Assembly (NCBI GenBank): GCA_014384345.1
Contig: JACNGB010000049.1
Coordinates: forward strand, 1-64,000
From: Candidatus Thioglobus pontius
GTDB taxonomy: Bacteria > Pseudomonadota > Gammaproteobacteria > PS1 > Pseudothioglobaceae
Direction of reading: 5' to 3'
DNA length: 64,000 nucleotides
Made by a program: the position numbers and the translations under genes
The notes under the pieces: generated by a model
Told to the model about the DNA's origin: nothing
The model's input: the letters and a program-made list of their open reading frames with translations, nothing else
The model's database searches: none
Shown: positions 45,194-54,582 of the stretch, in pieces
Numbering within the stretch: the stretch's first letter is position 1
Layout of the letters: every line of letters starts with the position of its first letter

Positions 45194-46396
45194 TTAGCCC
45201 TTATGATGGGGATCAGCCACATCATCTGCCAAACTCTCTGGCAAGAACGGTAAGAACTTAATTAGATAAGTTACTGCAATTAACGATACTGCAATACCAC
45301 CCAAGCCTAACATTAGCTCAGCCAATGTTGGTGTATAAGCAGCAATGCCACCGTAGCCTTCAAGAATTTCTTTACCTGGGAATAGCTCCATTGGGTAAGC
45401 CTGGCCACCAATAATAATGACGTATAACTGCACAAGACCACCAATAATAATCAATACTGAAGCCAGTCCAAGCATTGTACGGTTGCCTCTAGTTGCGGGC
45501 GAATACAATAAAGCTAAGGGTACCAAGCTACCTAAGATGATTTGACCGTACCAGAATAATTGTGTGTAGATACCGCCATCAACTAAGAAGAAATTCTCAA
45601 CACCTGAATTTTCTGCAAGATATAAATTACCCACATGGTATACCGCAACAAAGTAAAGTACTGCTGCTACAAATACACCCAAAAGATTACTTAAACGATT
45701 GACAATAGCGTCGCCTAACTGACGCTCAGTCCATTTGTAACTTGCCATTAAAATCAAGATAAAGAATGCCAAACCAAATGCAAAAGACATAATCACAAAC
45801 ATCGGTGCCATCATAACTGCATCATAAGCTTGTCTAGCTACCAAGAAGCCGAAAATTGAACCAGTACCAGTAGTTAAAATTAAACGCCAAGTAAAGGCGG
45901 CAATACCTACAGTACGACTATATTTATTCATACGACGCTCGAACATCATCCATAAATAAACACCGACAATTGCAAAGAAACCGTTATATAAAATAATATT
46001 CCAAGCGAAAATTGAATTGAAGTTATACTCAGTCATCGCTACAATTAAACGATCTGGGCGACCCAGGTCAAGTACCAACACCATCAAACCACCCGCAAGC
46101 AACGCCAAAGCGACTAAGCCTGATAAGCGTGATAACGGTTTATAAATTTTCTTTTGAAACACCGATGCAATTGACGCGACATTCAGCGCACCCGAAGCGG
46201 CGACAATCAAGAATAAGGCAAATACATGCGGCAAACCCCAAACAATACGATTACTCATACCAGTCACGTGGTGACCATTATGTTCCATGTAGTAAACACC
46301 AGCCAGAGCGGCCAAAATAAAAGCGCCCAAGCCAGCAATAAATGCATAAAAACCAAGACTCTTACCCTGCGTTTGTTCGTAACGAATAATACTCAT
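45194..46396 (-). CDS. dsrP: DsrP, NrfD-type quinone-interacting membrane protein
   Basis: DsrP is the NrfD-like quinol-interacting subunit of DsrMKJOP. The 400-residue protein has about ten membrane helices, including LVVALALLAGGLMVLVLDLGRPDR near 90-115 and the C-terminal LAELMLGLGGIAVSLIAVTYLI. It follows dsrO by 9 bp and precedes dsrN by 22 bp. Electron flow direction is presumably from DsrC-trisulfide towards quinone, as in other sulfur oxidisers. Confidence 0.94.
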   Translation of the reverse strand: MSIIRYEQTQGKSLGFYAFIAGLGAFILAALAGVYYMEHNGHHVTGMSNRIVWGLPHVFALFLIVAASGALNVASIASVFQKKIYKPLSRLSGLVALALLAGGLMVLVLDLGRPDRLIVAMTEYNFNSIFAWNIILYNGFFAIVGVYLWMMFERRMNKYSRTVGIAAFTWRLILTTGTGSIFGFLVARQAYDAVMMAPMFVIMSFAFGLAFFILILMASYKWTERQLGDAIVNRLSNLLGVFVAAVLYFVAVYHVGNLYLAENSGVENFFLVDGGIYTQLFWYGQIILGSLVPLALLYSPATRGNRTMLGLASVLIIIGGLVQLYVIIIGGQAYPMELFPGKEILEGYGGIAAYTPTLAELMLGLGGIAVSLIAVTYLIKFLPFLPESLADDVADPHHKG

Positions 46397-46405
46397 AATC
46401 TACTC

Positions 46406-47140
46406 TTAAATTCCACTGTAACGTACGCCCGTATTCAGATTTAGATCTGCACGGATTTGTGTACTTTGAACTTTCTTTAATGTCTGATTGATCTTGCTAG
46501 TTGGATCGTACAAATCACCAAAAACAACTGCGTCACTGTTAACACTGGCAACACAAGCTGGCGCCTCGCCTTTGTCTACTTTGTGTACACACATAGTACA
46601 AGCTTCAACCGTACCCTTGCCACGTGGCATATGGGTTTTTTGATCTGTTAATGTTTCGTGCACAAACGAACGTGCATCGTATGGACAAGCCATCATACAA
46701 TAACGACAACCAATACATAGGTGACGATCAACTAATACAATGCCATCTTCACGCTTCATTGAAGCGTTAGTTGGACATACATCAACACAAGGTGGCTCTT
46801 CACAATGCTGACACATTAATGCCAAATTACTAATACGTTCAGTTGCCTTATCTTTGACTTTAACCTTTTTAATCCAGCCGGCTTTCTGATCACCGGTTGA
46901 GTGAGTTTCATTGCCCCAGCCATGCTCTTCTTGACAGGCATTAACCATATCGTCAATATTAGACTCAGTTAACTTATTAGTGTCAATTAACATACCCCAG
47001 CGTTTTTCATTGGTTACCGGATCAGATTCTTTAGGTCGTGCTGCGTAGGTTGTTAATGTAATACCACTGGCAATAGTTACCACACCAGCCGAAGTTGCTG
47101 TAGTGGTTTTAATAAAATCACGACGATTTAATTCTTTCAT
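46406..47140 (-). CDS. dsrO: DsrO, Tat-exported iron-sulfur protein
   Basis: DsrO is the periplasmic ferredoxin-like subunit of DsrMKJOP. From ATG 47140 the chain is 244 residues, with a twin-arginine signal RRDFIK and hydrophobic stretch near the start, and FeS clusters visible in CQHCEEPPCVDVCP, CIGCRYCMMACP and CTMCVHK. GGAGG precedes the start. The ATG shares one base with the dsrJ stop (TAATG); the track start lies 14 codons upstream inside dsrJ. Confidence 0.95.
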   Translation of the reverse strand: MKELNRRDFIKTTTATSAGVVTIASGITLTTYAARPKESDPVTNEKRWGMLIDTNKLTESNIDDMVNACQEEHGWGNETHSTGDQKAGWIKKVKVKDKATERISNLALMCQHCEEPPCVDVCPTNASMKREDGIVLVDRHLCIGCRYCMMACPYDARSFVHETLTDQKTHMPRGKGTVEACTMCVHKVDKGEAPACVASVNSDAVVFGDLYDPTSKINQTLKKVQSTQIRADLNLNTGVRYSGI

Positions 47141-47544
47141 TACATTTCCTCCGCAGGTGTTGTACGATGACAAGAGAAACAATCTAGGCTAGTTCCTACC
47201 TTCTTATGACAAGTAGAACAGAATTGATCTGGCGCATTAACCGGGATAAACTCACCGTTTTTATCAACTGACGTATGACATTCCACACATTTATTCAGCT
47301 GAATAACGCCACCACGCACACCTTGGCGCAATGTTTTATCACGCTTGTGTGACAACAGCTCAGGATGCATTTTACGTTGCAAAATTAAGCTTGCCGCATG
47401 GCTCATGCCATCACGCTTATGCGCTTCTTTACCCTCATCCTTAAACTCAGTAGCTTTCTCACCAAGATTAGGAATGTGGTGATCAGCCTGTGCAACAACA
47501 CTGCTTAACATCACACTTAAGAACACAATCAATAAACGACTCAT
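47140..47544 (-). CDS. dsrJ: DsrJ, triheme cytochrome c
   Basis: DsrJ is the periplasmic cytochrome of DsrMKJOP. The 134-residue protein has an N-terminal signal anchor (LLIVFLSVMLSSVVAQA) and three haem sites CVECH, CSTCH and CFSCH, as is typical. I use ATG 47544, two codons inside the track start (GTG). It follows dsrL after 30 bp and abuts dsrO. Confidence 0.95.
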   Translation of the reverse strand: MSRLLIVFLSVMLSSVVAQADHHIPNLGEKATEFKDEGKEAHKRDGMSHAASLILQRKMHPELLSHKRDKTLRQGVRGGVIQLNKCVECHTSVDKNGEFIPVNAPDQFCSTCHKKVGTSLDCFSCHRTTPAEEM

Positions 47545-47574
47545 AATCACTCTCTTTAAAAAAATTAAATCGTA

Positions 47575-49533
47575 TTACTCACCAAGACCCATCTGAATGT
47601 AGCCTGTAGGACATACGTCAGCACAAATATGACAACCAACACACTTATTGTAATCAGTATCTACGTAACGACCTAAAGTAGCTTTGTCAGCTTTCACTTT
47701 AAATACTGCATCCTGAGGACAATACATGACACAGTTATCACACTCAAAACATAAGCCACATGACATACAACGCGCCGCTTCTGTTTGCACTTCTTCTTCT
47801 GTGTAACCAATTAAACGCTCTTCAAAATTACCCAATACGTTTTCAGTATCAACCACTTTATGATTACGCGTATTACGCTCTTCGTTATCAAAGTGACCTA
47901 GGAATAATTCAGTGTGAGAAATGATTGATGCATACGCACGATCTTCGTAGTTGTGGATTGCATACTCAGCTGTATCTGTACCTTCACCTGCAGTACCACC
48001 CGCTTCATAACCTTCTGGAGATAAATCCCACTCATCAAGCTTCTTAGCCAAATCAAAGTAATGTACGTCAACCTTGTTACGAGCTTTTTGATCATTGCCT
48101 GATAAGTAATCATCAATACTTTCTGCAACGATTGCCGCTTGACCAATAGCAGTTGTTAATAAGTGAGGGCGAACCACATCACCACACACGAAGTAGCCAG
48201 GTTTGTTAGGCACTTGGTAGTTCTTGTCAGCATCAATAAAGCCGTACTCATTAAAGAATGAATCATCCATACCTTCAGAATCAACACCTTGACCAATCGC
48301 TGATACGATTAACTCACACTCAATGTCAAATTCAGAGCCTTCAATTGGTGTATTACCGTCTTCTTCGAGGCGAACAAAACGTAATGCGGTTGCGCGGCCT
48401 TCGCCATCAGTAATCACTTCAACTGGGCTTAATTGGCCTTGAATATCAACACCTTCGCGAGTTGCATCATCAATTTCTTCTTGTGCCGCAGGCATGTCTT
48501 CTAGAGTAGAACGTGTTGTTAATAATACATCCGCACCTAAACGCTTAGACGTATCAACCACGTCGTGCGCCGTGTCATCAAAGATGATGTGCTCTGGACG
48601 ATCCTTATCAGCAACATTAGTAATATTACCCAAGCGACGAGCAACTGACACAACGTCAATTGACGTATCACCACCACCAATACAAATTACTTTACCGGTA
48701 ATATGCTGTAAGCGACCTTGGTTGTAAGCTTCAAGGAAAGCCACACCAGACACACAGTTAGAAGCGTCGCCACCTGGAATTGGTAGCGTACGACCACTCA
48801 TTGCGCCGATTGCAAATAACACAGCATCATATTCTTTTTCTAATTCTTCAACGGTTACATCAACACCCACTTTAGTGTTCATCTTGGTTTCAACACCGGT
48901 TGCAATAATACGATCAATTTCGTGACCTAATACATCACGTGGAACACGGTAATCAGGAATACCGTACATCATCATGCCACCTAATTGGTCGTATTTTTCA
49001 AATACTGTTACTGCATGACCACTACGACGCAATTGCAATGCAGCCGCAAGACCGCCACAACCACCACCGATGATAGCAACTTTCTTGCCTGTATCTGCTG
49101 CATCGATTTCAAATGTGTAACCTTCTTTCTTAGCGTTATCACCAATAAATTGCTCAACCGCATTAATACCAACCGTGTCTTCAACTTCATTACGGTTACA
49201 GCCATCTTCACAAGGTGCTGGACATACACGACCCATAACCGATGGGAATGGATTTGCAGATGTAGAACGACGGAAAGCGTACTCTTGCCATGACATATCG
49301 CCTGATGGCTTTTCCATACCGCGAACGATATCTAACCAACCACGGATATCATGACCAGAAGGACATGAACCTTGACAAGGAGGCGTTTGAGTTACGTAAG
49401 TAGGACACTTGTGAGTAGTATCTTCTTTAAAGATCATCTGATTCCAAGGTACTGCACCCTGTTCATCATCTTTATATAATCTAAACGTATGGTTTTCACC
49501 TTTAGTGGATTGTCCGTAAGCATTCTTTTGCAT
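47575..49533 (-). CDS. dsrL: DsrL, FeS flavoprotein NAD(P)-linked oxidoreductase
   Basis: DsrL is the essential electron partner of DsrAB in sulfur oxidisers. The 652-residue protein is of GltD type: an N-terminal cysteine-rich region (CPTYVTQTPPCQGSC, VCPAPCEDGC), an FAD site IIGGGCGGLAAALQL at about 153, an NAD(P) site CIGGGDTSIDVVSVARR, and a C-terminal pair of ferredoxin sites (CMSCGLCFECDNCVMYCP, CVGCHICADVCP). Its presence, with dsrEFH, argues for the oxidative pathway. It lies 17 bp after dsrK. Confidence 0.96.
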   Translation of the reverse strand: MQKNAYGQSTKGENHTFRLYKDDEQGAVPWNQMIFKEDTTHKCPTYVTQTPPCQGSCPSGHDIRGWLDIVRGMEKPSGDMSWQEYAFRRSTSANPFPSVMGRVCPAPCEDGCNRNEVEDTVGINAVEQFIGDNAKKEGYTFEIDAADTGKKVAIIGGGCGGLAAALQLRRSGHAVTVFEKYDQLGGMMMYGIPDYRVPRDVLGHEIDRIIATGVETKMNTKVGVDVTVEELEKEYDAVLFAIGAMSGRTLPIPGGDASNCVSGVAFLEAYNQGRLQHITGKVICIGGGDTSIDVVSVARRLGNITNVADKDRPEHIIFDDTAHDVVDTSKRLGADVLLTTRSTLEDMPAAQEEIDDATREGVDIQGQLSPVEVITDGEGRATALRFVRLEEDGNTPIEGSEFDIECELIVSAIGQGVDSEGMDDSFFNEYGFIDADKNYQVPNKPGYFVCGDVVRPHLLTTAIGQAAIVAESIDDYLSGNDQKARNKVDVHYFDLAKKLDEWDLSPEGYEAGGTAGEGTDTAEYAIHNYEDRAYASIISHTELFLGHFDNEERNTRNHKVVDTENVLGNFEERLIGYTEEEVQTEAARCMSCGLCFECDNCVMYCPQDAVFKVKADKATLGRYVDTDYNKCVGCHICADVCPTGYIQMGLGE

Positions 49534-49550
49534 AATAAATCTCCTTGTTT

Positions 49551-51134
49551 TTATTCAGTTTCTGCTTCCTGAGCCTCTTCAGCGTCAGTTGCATCAGTTT
49601 GTGGTTTGTCCAGAACAATTGCATTACTCACCAGCTGGTGAACACTGACAATCATGTATGGATCAAAATCAAATTTAGGTAATACTTTAGTAAATTGTGA
49701 CTTACAAATTGCACAGATTGCGGCTAAAGTATCAACACCATTGTTCTTTTCTACTTCTTTCAGTGCTTGCATTCTTGGCATAGCACCCTTAACACGAATC
49801 TCCATTAAGTCATCGGTTAACAGGCCACCGCCACCGCCACAACAGAATGTAGATTCTTTAATTGTTGATCTTTCCATGTCAACGTAATTATTACAAACCG
49901 CTTTAATTACCTCACGTGGAAGAATGAATTGACCGCCTTCAATACCACCCATGTTCGTTGCACGCGCAACATTACACGAATCATGGAAAGTAACGGTACG
50001 GTCGTCATTTTCTGACTTATCGAATTCCAACTTATCTCTTTGGATTAGATCGTAAGTGTATTCAATAATATGTTGTGGTTGTGGGTATCTGTGATCCAAT
50101 TGATTTTGCAGTTTCGCCGCATATTCATCACTTGAGTCTGCACCTGCACCAACACCACTTAACGTGTTCCAGAAGCTGTAAGCCACACGCCAAGCATGGC
50201 CACATTCGCCAACCATCACACGCGACACTTCCAGATCTAGTGCTGCTTTACGAATTCTTAATGCTGCTTTACGCATCACGTCATAAGAACCGATAAACAT
50301 ACCAAAGTTTGCACCTTCAGAAGCGTATGAACTCAATGTCCAGCTAACGCCATCTTGATAGAAAACCTTACCATAACCAATCAAACCATCAATGTGTGGC
50401 TCAGCAAAAAAGTCCGCTGAAGGGGTAATAAGTAAAATTTCAGAGCCTTTAACATCTAGTGGGTATTTAACCGGCGCCTCAAAATCCTCTTCAACTTCCT
50501 CTTCTAAATCTAGCAAGGTATCTTTCAGTGCTGGCTCAGGAAGACCAAGGTTATTACCAACAGTAAGTGCCTTACCTAAAATTTGATTACAGTATTTTTG
50601 ACCAAGGCCAACGGTATCTAATACTTCACGAGCTGCCATTGAAATTTCAGCCGTATCAATACCGTACGGACAAAATACCGAACAACGACGACACTGTGAA
50701 CACTGATGGAAGTAGTTATACCAATCATCCAGCATGTCATCATCAAGCTCCTTAGCGCCAACCAACTTAGGAAAATATTTACCCGCAAAAGTAAAGTGAC
50801 GGCGATAAACGCTACGGAATAAATCTTGACGCGCAACTGGCATATTTTTAGGATCAGACGAGCCTAAGAAATAATGACACTTATCAGTACACGCACCACA
50901 TTTAACACATGAATCTAGAAATACCTGAACTGAACGGTATTTAGATTTAAGCTCACCCATTTTGGCAATGGCAACTTCTTGCCAATTGTCAACCTTTTCA
51001 CCTGGGAAACCTAATGGATTCTGAAATTCTTCAGAAGATTTAAACGGACCCTCACCCTCCATAACACCTGGATTTAACTCAGGAATCTCAATGTAAGTGG
51101 GTAATTTAGGGATATCAAATTCTTTAGCAGCCAT
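49551..51134 (-). CDS. dsrK: DsrK, HdrD-like iron-sulfur protein
   Basis: DsrK is the cytoplasmic catalytic-type subunit of DsrMKJOP that handles the DsrC trisulfide. The 527-residue protein has two [4Fe-4S] sites (CVKCGACTDKC at 76-86 and CSQCRRCSVFC at 145-155) and CCG-type cysteine motifs, including STFCCGGGGG and DSCNVAR, as in heterodisulfide reductase D. It lies 1 bp after dsrM and 17 bp before dsrL. Confidence 0.96.
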   Translation of the reverse strand: MAAKEFDIPKLPTYIEIPELNPGVMEGEGPFKSSEEFQNPLGFPGEKVDNWQEVAIAKMGELKSKYRSVQVFLDSCVKCGACTDKCHYFLGSSDPKNMPVARQDLFRSVYRRHFTFAGKYFPKLVGAKELDDDMLDDWYNYFHQCSQCRRCSVFCPYGIDTAEISMAAREVLDTVGLGQKYCNQILGKALTVGNNLGLPEPALKDTLLDLEEEVEEDFEAPVKYPLDVKGSEILLITPSADFFAEPHIDGLIGYGKVFYQDGVSWTLSSYASEGANFGMFIGSYDVMRKAALRIRKAALDLEVSRVMVGECGHAWRVAYSFWNTLSGVGAGADSSDEYAAKLQNQLDHRYPQPQHIIEYTYDLIQRDKLEFDKSENDDRTVTFHDSCNVARATNMGGIEGGQFILPREVIKAVCNNYVDMERSTIKESTFCCGGGGGLLTDDLMEIRVKGAMPRMQALKEVEKNNGVDTLAAICAICKSQFTKVLPKFDFDPYMIVSVHQLVSNAIVLDKPQTDATDAEEAQEAETE

Positions 51135-51135
51135 C

Positions 51136-51909
51136 TTATTCGTCCTTACCTAATGTTTGTTCAAGCTTTACCGCATGCTCTTTTTCTTGTTGCAATGCCC
51201 AAGGAGAAATATGACGCTTCTTACGCGCATCATCAACTTGGTTACGCGTCGGACTAAAGAAAACACCTGGTACGTGCAATAATTTAGAAATTGGAAATAC
51301 TGCCAATAATACAAAAACCAAGAATAAATGCACTAAGAAATGTATTTCAGTTGGTAGATTAGCCCAATCAAAAGTTACCAGACCACTGGCAAATGCTTTA
51401 ACTGCCATCACGTCTGTATGGTTATCAGTAAACGTCATAACCACGCCACTCACGCCAATCACAATTAGCATCAACAACATCAAGTAATCACTTGGTGCAG
51501 AAATGTAGCGAATACGCGGTACAAAAATACGACGCGCTAACAAACCAGCTAAACCAATAACCATGGCAAAGGCGGCATATTTAAAGGGTTGCATTAATAA
51601 GAAAATCTCAGGTAAATCACCTGGGATAAAGTAACGCAAATGGCGTACTAATACTAGTAGCAAGCCAAAATGAAATAGGAATCCGAATAACCAGATCCAC
51701 TTATTTGAACGGAAAAGACTTTCAAATAAAGTCACTTCACGAATCATTCTAAAAACCACACCTGTTTGTGTTAATTGGGTTGGTGCAGTTGGAATTTTTA
51801 ACGGTGCCGGGGTGATCCAAAATTGATAGATCTTCTTACCCATGCCCACGATAAAAACGAATAGGGAAATGTAAAATAAAGCGGTAAAAATAATGCTTAA
51901 TGTTGACAT
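51136..51909 (-). CDS. dsrM: DsrM, NarI-like diheme b membrane protein
   Basis: DsrM is the haem-b membrane subunit of DsrMKJOP, related to NarI. From ATG 51909 (GAGAG before it) the chain is 257 residues, with five membrane helices and conserved histidines in FHFGLLLVLVRHLRYF and FLVHLFLVFVLL. The track start adds 15 codons that overlap a dsrC-proximal spacer. It lies 79 bp after the dsrC stop. Confidence 0.94.
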   Translation of the reverse strand: MSTLSIIFTALFYISLFVFIVGMGKKIYQFWITPAPLKIPTAPTQLTQTGVVFRMIREVTLFESLFRSNKWIWLFGFLFHFGLLLVLVRHLRYFIPGDLPEIFLLMQPFKYAAFAMVIGLAGLLARRIFVPRIRYISAPSDYLMLLMLIVIGVSGVVMTFTDNHTDVMAVKAFASGLVTFDWANLPTEIHFLVHLFLVFVLLAVFPISKLLHVPGVFFSPTRNQVDDARKKRHISPWALQQEKEHAVKLEQTLGKDE

Positions 51910-51988
51910 ATTGCTCTCAAACTTTATGTTTAAAAAATAAAAAAACACCTGCAAAAGCTGCAGATGTTTTTCAATTAGTTATATCTAT

Positions 51989-52312
51989 TTAGATACAACC
52001 AGTCGGCTTAGGAAGGCCAGCGAAACGACAACCTTGCTTACCAGGACCGTAAGGGAATAAAGAGTAAAGGTACTTAGAGTTACCCTTGTCTTTACCCATT
52101 CTCTTAGCGACTGCTTTTGTTAATACACGTACTGCTGGTGCAATTTGGTACTCTTCAAAATACTCACGTAAGAAATTAATAACGTCCCAATGCTCGTCTG
52201 TTAACTCAACATCATCGTCTTGAGCCATTTGCTTACAAATGTCCTCGTTCCAATCTTTAAGGTCTACTAAGAAACCTTCTTCATCTACTTCAGCGCCACA
52301 AATTTGTGCCAT
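51989..52312 (-). CDS. dsrC: DsrC, sulfur carrier
   Basis: DsrC carries sulfur on two C-terminal cysteines as a trisulfide between DsrEFH, DsrAB and DsrMK. The 107-residue protein ends KQGCRFAGLPKPTGCI; the two cysteines at 95 and 106 are spaced 11 apart, as in true DsrC and unlike single-cysteine TusE. Only one dsrC is in the window. Confidence 0.97.
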   Translation of the reverse strand: MAQICGAEVDEEGFLVDLKDWNEDICKQMAQDDDVELTDEHWDVINFLREYFEEYQIAPAVRVLTKAVAKRMGKDKGNSKYLYSLFPYGPGKQGCRFAGLPKPTGCI

Positions 52313-52339
52313 AATCGTACTCCTATATAAAAATTTTAG

Positions 52340-52636
52340 TTAAACCCAAGAAACCGCAGTTCCGTGTTCAACAACTAGATCAACAAAACCAGCATAATCA
52401 ACTAATTTGATATTATCTGCTAATTTTGAAGAAATTCCTCTTGCCTCAACATCGCCTTGCAATGCAAATACACGGCCATTAGCGGCAAGATCTGCAATCA
52501 TTGATGAATTAGCGTTATTCGCTGCATTAATCACACCATCTTCAATAAATAAAATAACGCTAGTGTCGTCAATTGTATTTAAACAAGATTGTAGTGAATT
52601 ACGCTCGAAAGATGATTTGTTTACTGTATGTAACAT
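52340..52636 (-). CDS. dsrH: DsrH sulfur-relay subunit
   Basis: DsrH is the third subunit of the cytosolic DsrEFH hexamer that passes sulfane sulfur to DsrC (TusB homologue). The 98-residue protein starts MLHTVNKSSFERNSLQSCL; Cys18 sits where Allochromatium DsrH has its conserved cysteine. It lies 12 bp after dsrF. Confidence 0.94.
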   Translation of the reverse strand: MLHTVNKSSFERNSLQSCLNTIDDTSVILFIEDGVINAANNANSSMIADLAANGRVFALQGDVEARGISSKLADNIKLVDYAGFVDLVVEHGTAVSWV

Positions 52637-52648
52637 ATTAAACCCCTC

Positions 52649-53053
52649 TTAGAAACTTAAGCAAACGTCTTGTTCAGACATGATTGCTTTAAGTTCATCA
52701 TTAGTAACAACTCTGATAGAAGGCTTTTCTTCCCAGTCGTCATCTTCATCTTCATACACCAAAGGCATTAGATCAGATTCAGACAAGCCTCTTTCTTCTA
52801 AAGACTCTTTAGAAACATAAAGTTTGTTGATATCGTAATCACCTAGTGCGTGAAACGTTTTAGAAAAGTTTTTCATGCCAATGCCATCAGTTTCTTGACC
52901 TTCAACGATTTGGTAAACACCATCGTCCATAAAGGCTAAAGATACATCTTGCTCAAAAGCAGCAGCGATCAACACCACTTCTAATGATTCAATAGCATAC
53001 ACCGTACCAAATGAAGATCGGCGATTTAAATACATAAATTTCTTTGTAGCCAT
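52649..53053 (-). CDS. dsrF: DsrF sulfur-relay subunit
   Basis: DsrF is the TusC-like structural subunit of DsrEFH. From ATG 53053 the chain is 134 residues, starting MATKKFMYLNRRSSFGTVYAIESLE. The only cysteine is near the C-terminus (QDVCLSF), so it carries no active-site cysteine of the DsrE kind. The start sits 1 bp after the dsrE stop; the track start is a TTG four codons upstream. Confidence 0.94.
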   Translation of the reverse strand: MATKKFMYLNRRSSFGTVYAIESLEVVLIAAAFEQDVSLAFMDDGVYQIVEGQETDGIGMKNFSKTFHALGDYDINKLYVSKESLEERGLSESDLMPLVYEDEDDDWEEKPSIRVVTNDELKAIMSEQDVCLSF

Positions 53054-53054
53054 A

Positions 53055-53456
53055 TTAATCTCCAAATACTACTAAACGATCACACTGAATACCCGCTTCG
53101 ATTAGCTGACCTAAGCCAGAAATACGGAATGCAGGGTGAATGTTGTTACCATCAATAGAGTTCTTTGATGCTTCAGACTCGTCAAGCATACCTCGACGTA
53201 GTGCAGCAGCAACACAAACTACTAATTCAGGATTTCCCTCAGCATCTTTAATATCTAAAGATGCCCAGTTATTCACAACATGACGATCATCTTGAGGTGG
53301 TAAAGTGAAACGAGATGCATTATTCACACCGTCATGGTAGAAAAATACACGCATAATTTCATGTCCATTTTCAATCGCCGCTTTAGCGAATTGAAAAGCC
53401 GTATCAGCAGCTTGGTGCTGGTACGGACCTTCGTTAACTTGAATAGCAAACTTCAT
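53055..53456 (-). CDS. dsrE: DsrE sulfur-relay subunit
   Basis: DsrE is the active subunit of DsrEFH (TusD homologue) that binds sulfane sulfur on a cysteine. The 133-residue protein has that cysteine in LVVCVAAALRRGM (Cys81; Cys78 in Allochromatium). It lies 12 bp after dsrB and 1 bp before dsrF. Confidence 0.95.
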   Translation of the reverse strand: MKFAIQVNEGPYQHQAADTAFQFAKAAIENGHEIMRVFFYHDGVNNASRFTLPPQDDRHVVNNWASLDIKDAEGNPELVVCVAAALRRGMLDESEASKNSIDGNNIHPAFRISGLGQLIEAGIQCDRLVVFGD

Positions 53457-53468
53457 CGTAAACTAACC

Positions 53469-54542
53469 TTAGAAACGGATGTGTGCTGAAGAGTTTAACT
53501 GGTGACGTGAACCTTTCCAATCATTGATGTGGAATTTAGTAAACGGTAAGCCAGTCTTCTCAAAGAATGATGGCCAGCCAATACGATCAACCCATTCACC
53601 AACTCTTTCCCAGTCTTTTGCATCTTCTTTGTAAACACTTAAGATATTCTTAACAACCGCACCAACTTCCGGCCATCTTGGCGGGTTGTTAGGTAGGTTA
53701 GAAGCAACCAGCTTATGGAAAGAAGGCTTAGATCTCGCATTAGAGTTCTTACCACCGATCCACAAAGCAATCTTAGAGTTTTCAGGATCGTTAATTTGCA
53801 TTGGCGGACATGGTGGGAAACATGCACCACAACAGATACATTTCTTCTCATCAACTTCCAATGTAGGCTTGCCGTTAACCATTGCAGGACGAATCGCAGC
53901 AACTGGACAACGAGCAACAACCGTAGGACGCTCACAAACCATTGATACTAGATCATGGTTAATCTTAGGTGGCTTAGTGTGTTGAATGTTTAACGCGATA
54001 TCGCCTTGACCACCACAGTTAATCTGACAACATGAAGTTGTCATGTGAACACGGTTAGGCATTTCTTCACGAGTGAATTCTTCATGCATCTCGTCCATCA
54101 ATGATTTAACCACACCCGATGCGTCAGTACCTGGAATATCACAGTGTAACCAACCTTGAGTGTGTGAAATCATAGTAACTGATGGGCCAGTACCACCTAC
54201 AGGGAAGCCAGCTTCAGTTAACGCATTAACTAATGGCTCAACTTTAGCTTCATCAGCAATCATGAATTCAACGTTTGAACGCATGGTGAAACGAACGAAT
54301 CCATCAGCGTAGTCATCAGCAATATCTGCTAATTTTTTAATGGTGTAAACATCCATTTGACGAGCAGTACCACAACGAACAGTGTAGATATCTTCATTGT
54401 TCTTTGAAGTGTGCTTTAAAACGCCTGGACGTGGACGGTTATGGTATGCCCATTGACCGTAGTTACGAATCATTGTTGGGTGCATGTATTGGAAAGGATC
54501 CGGAATTCCAGACTCAATTGGCATTACAGGTGCTTGTGCCAT
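53469..54542 (-). CDS. dsrB: Dissimilatory sulfite reductase beta subunit, reverse type
   Basis: DsrB is half of DsrAB, the catalytic siroheme enzyme. The 357-residue protein has the siroheme-binding cysteine set TTSCCQINCGGQGDIA (171-176), CERPTVVARCP (203-212), and a ferredoxin domain KKCICCGACFPPCPP (235-245). It follows dsrA by 40 bp. Confidence 0.97.
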   Translation of the reverse strand: MAQAPVMPIESGIPDPFQYMHPTMIRNYGQWAYHNRPRPGVLKHTSKNNEDIYTVRCGTARQMDVYTIKKLADIADDYADGFVRFTMRSNVEFMIADEAKVEPLVNALTEAGFPVGGTGPSVTMISHTQGWLHCDIPGTDASGVVKSLMDEMHEEFTREEMPNRVHMTTSCCQINCGGQGDIALNIQHTKPPKINHDLVSMVCERPTVVARCPVAAIRPAMVNGKPTLEVDEKKCICCGACFPPCPPMQINDPENSKIALWIGGKNSNARSKPSFHKLVASNLPNNPPRWPEVGAVVKNILSVYKEDAKDWERVGEWVDRIGWPSFFEKTGLPFTKFHINDWKGSRHQLNSSAHIRF

Positions 54543-54582
54543 AATTTTCTCCTAATTTATAATTTATTAATTTATTGTTGAA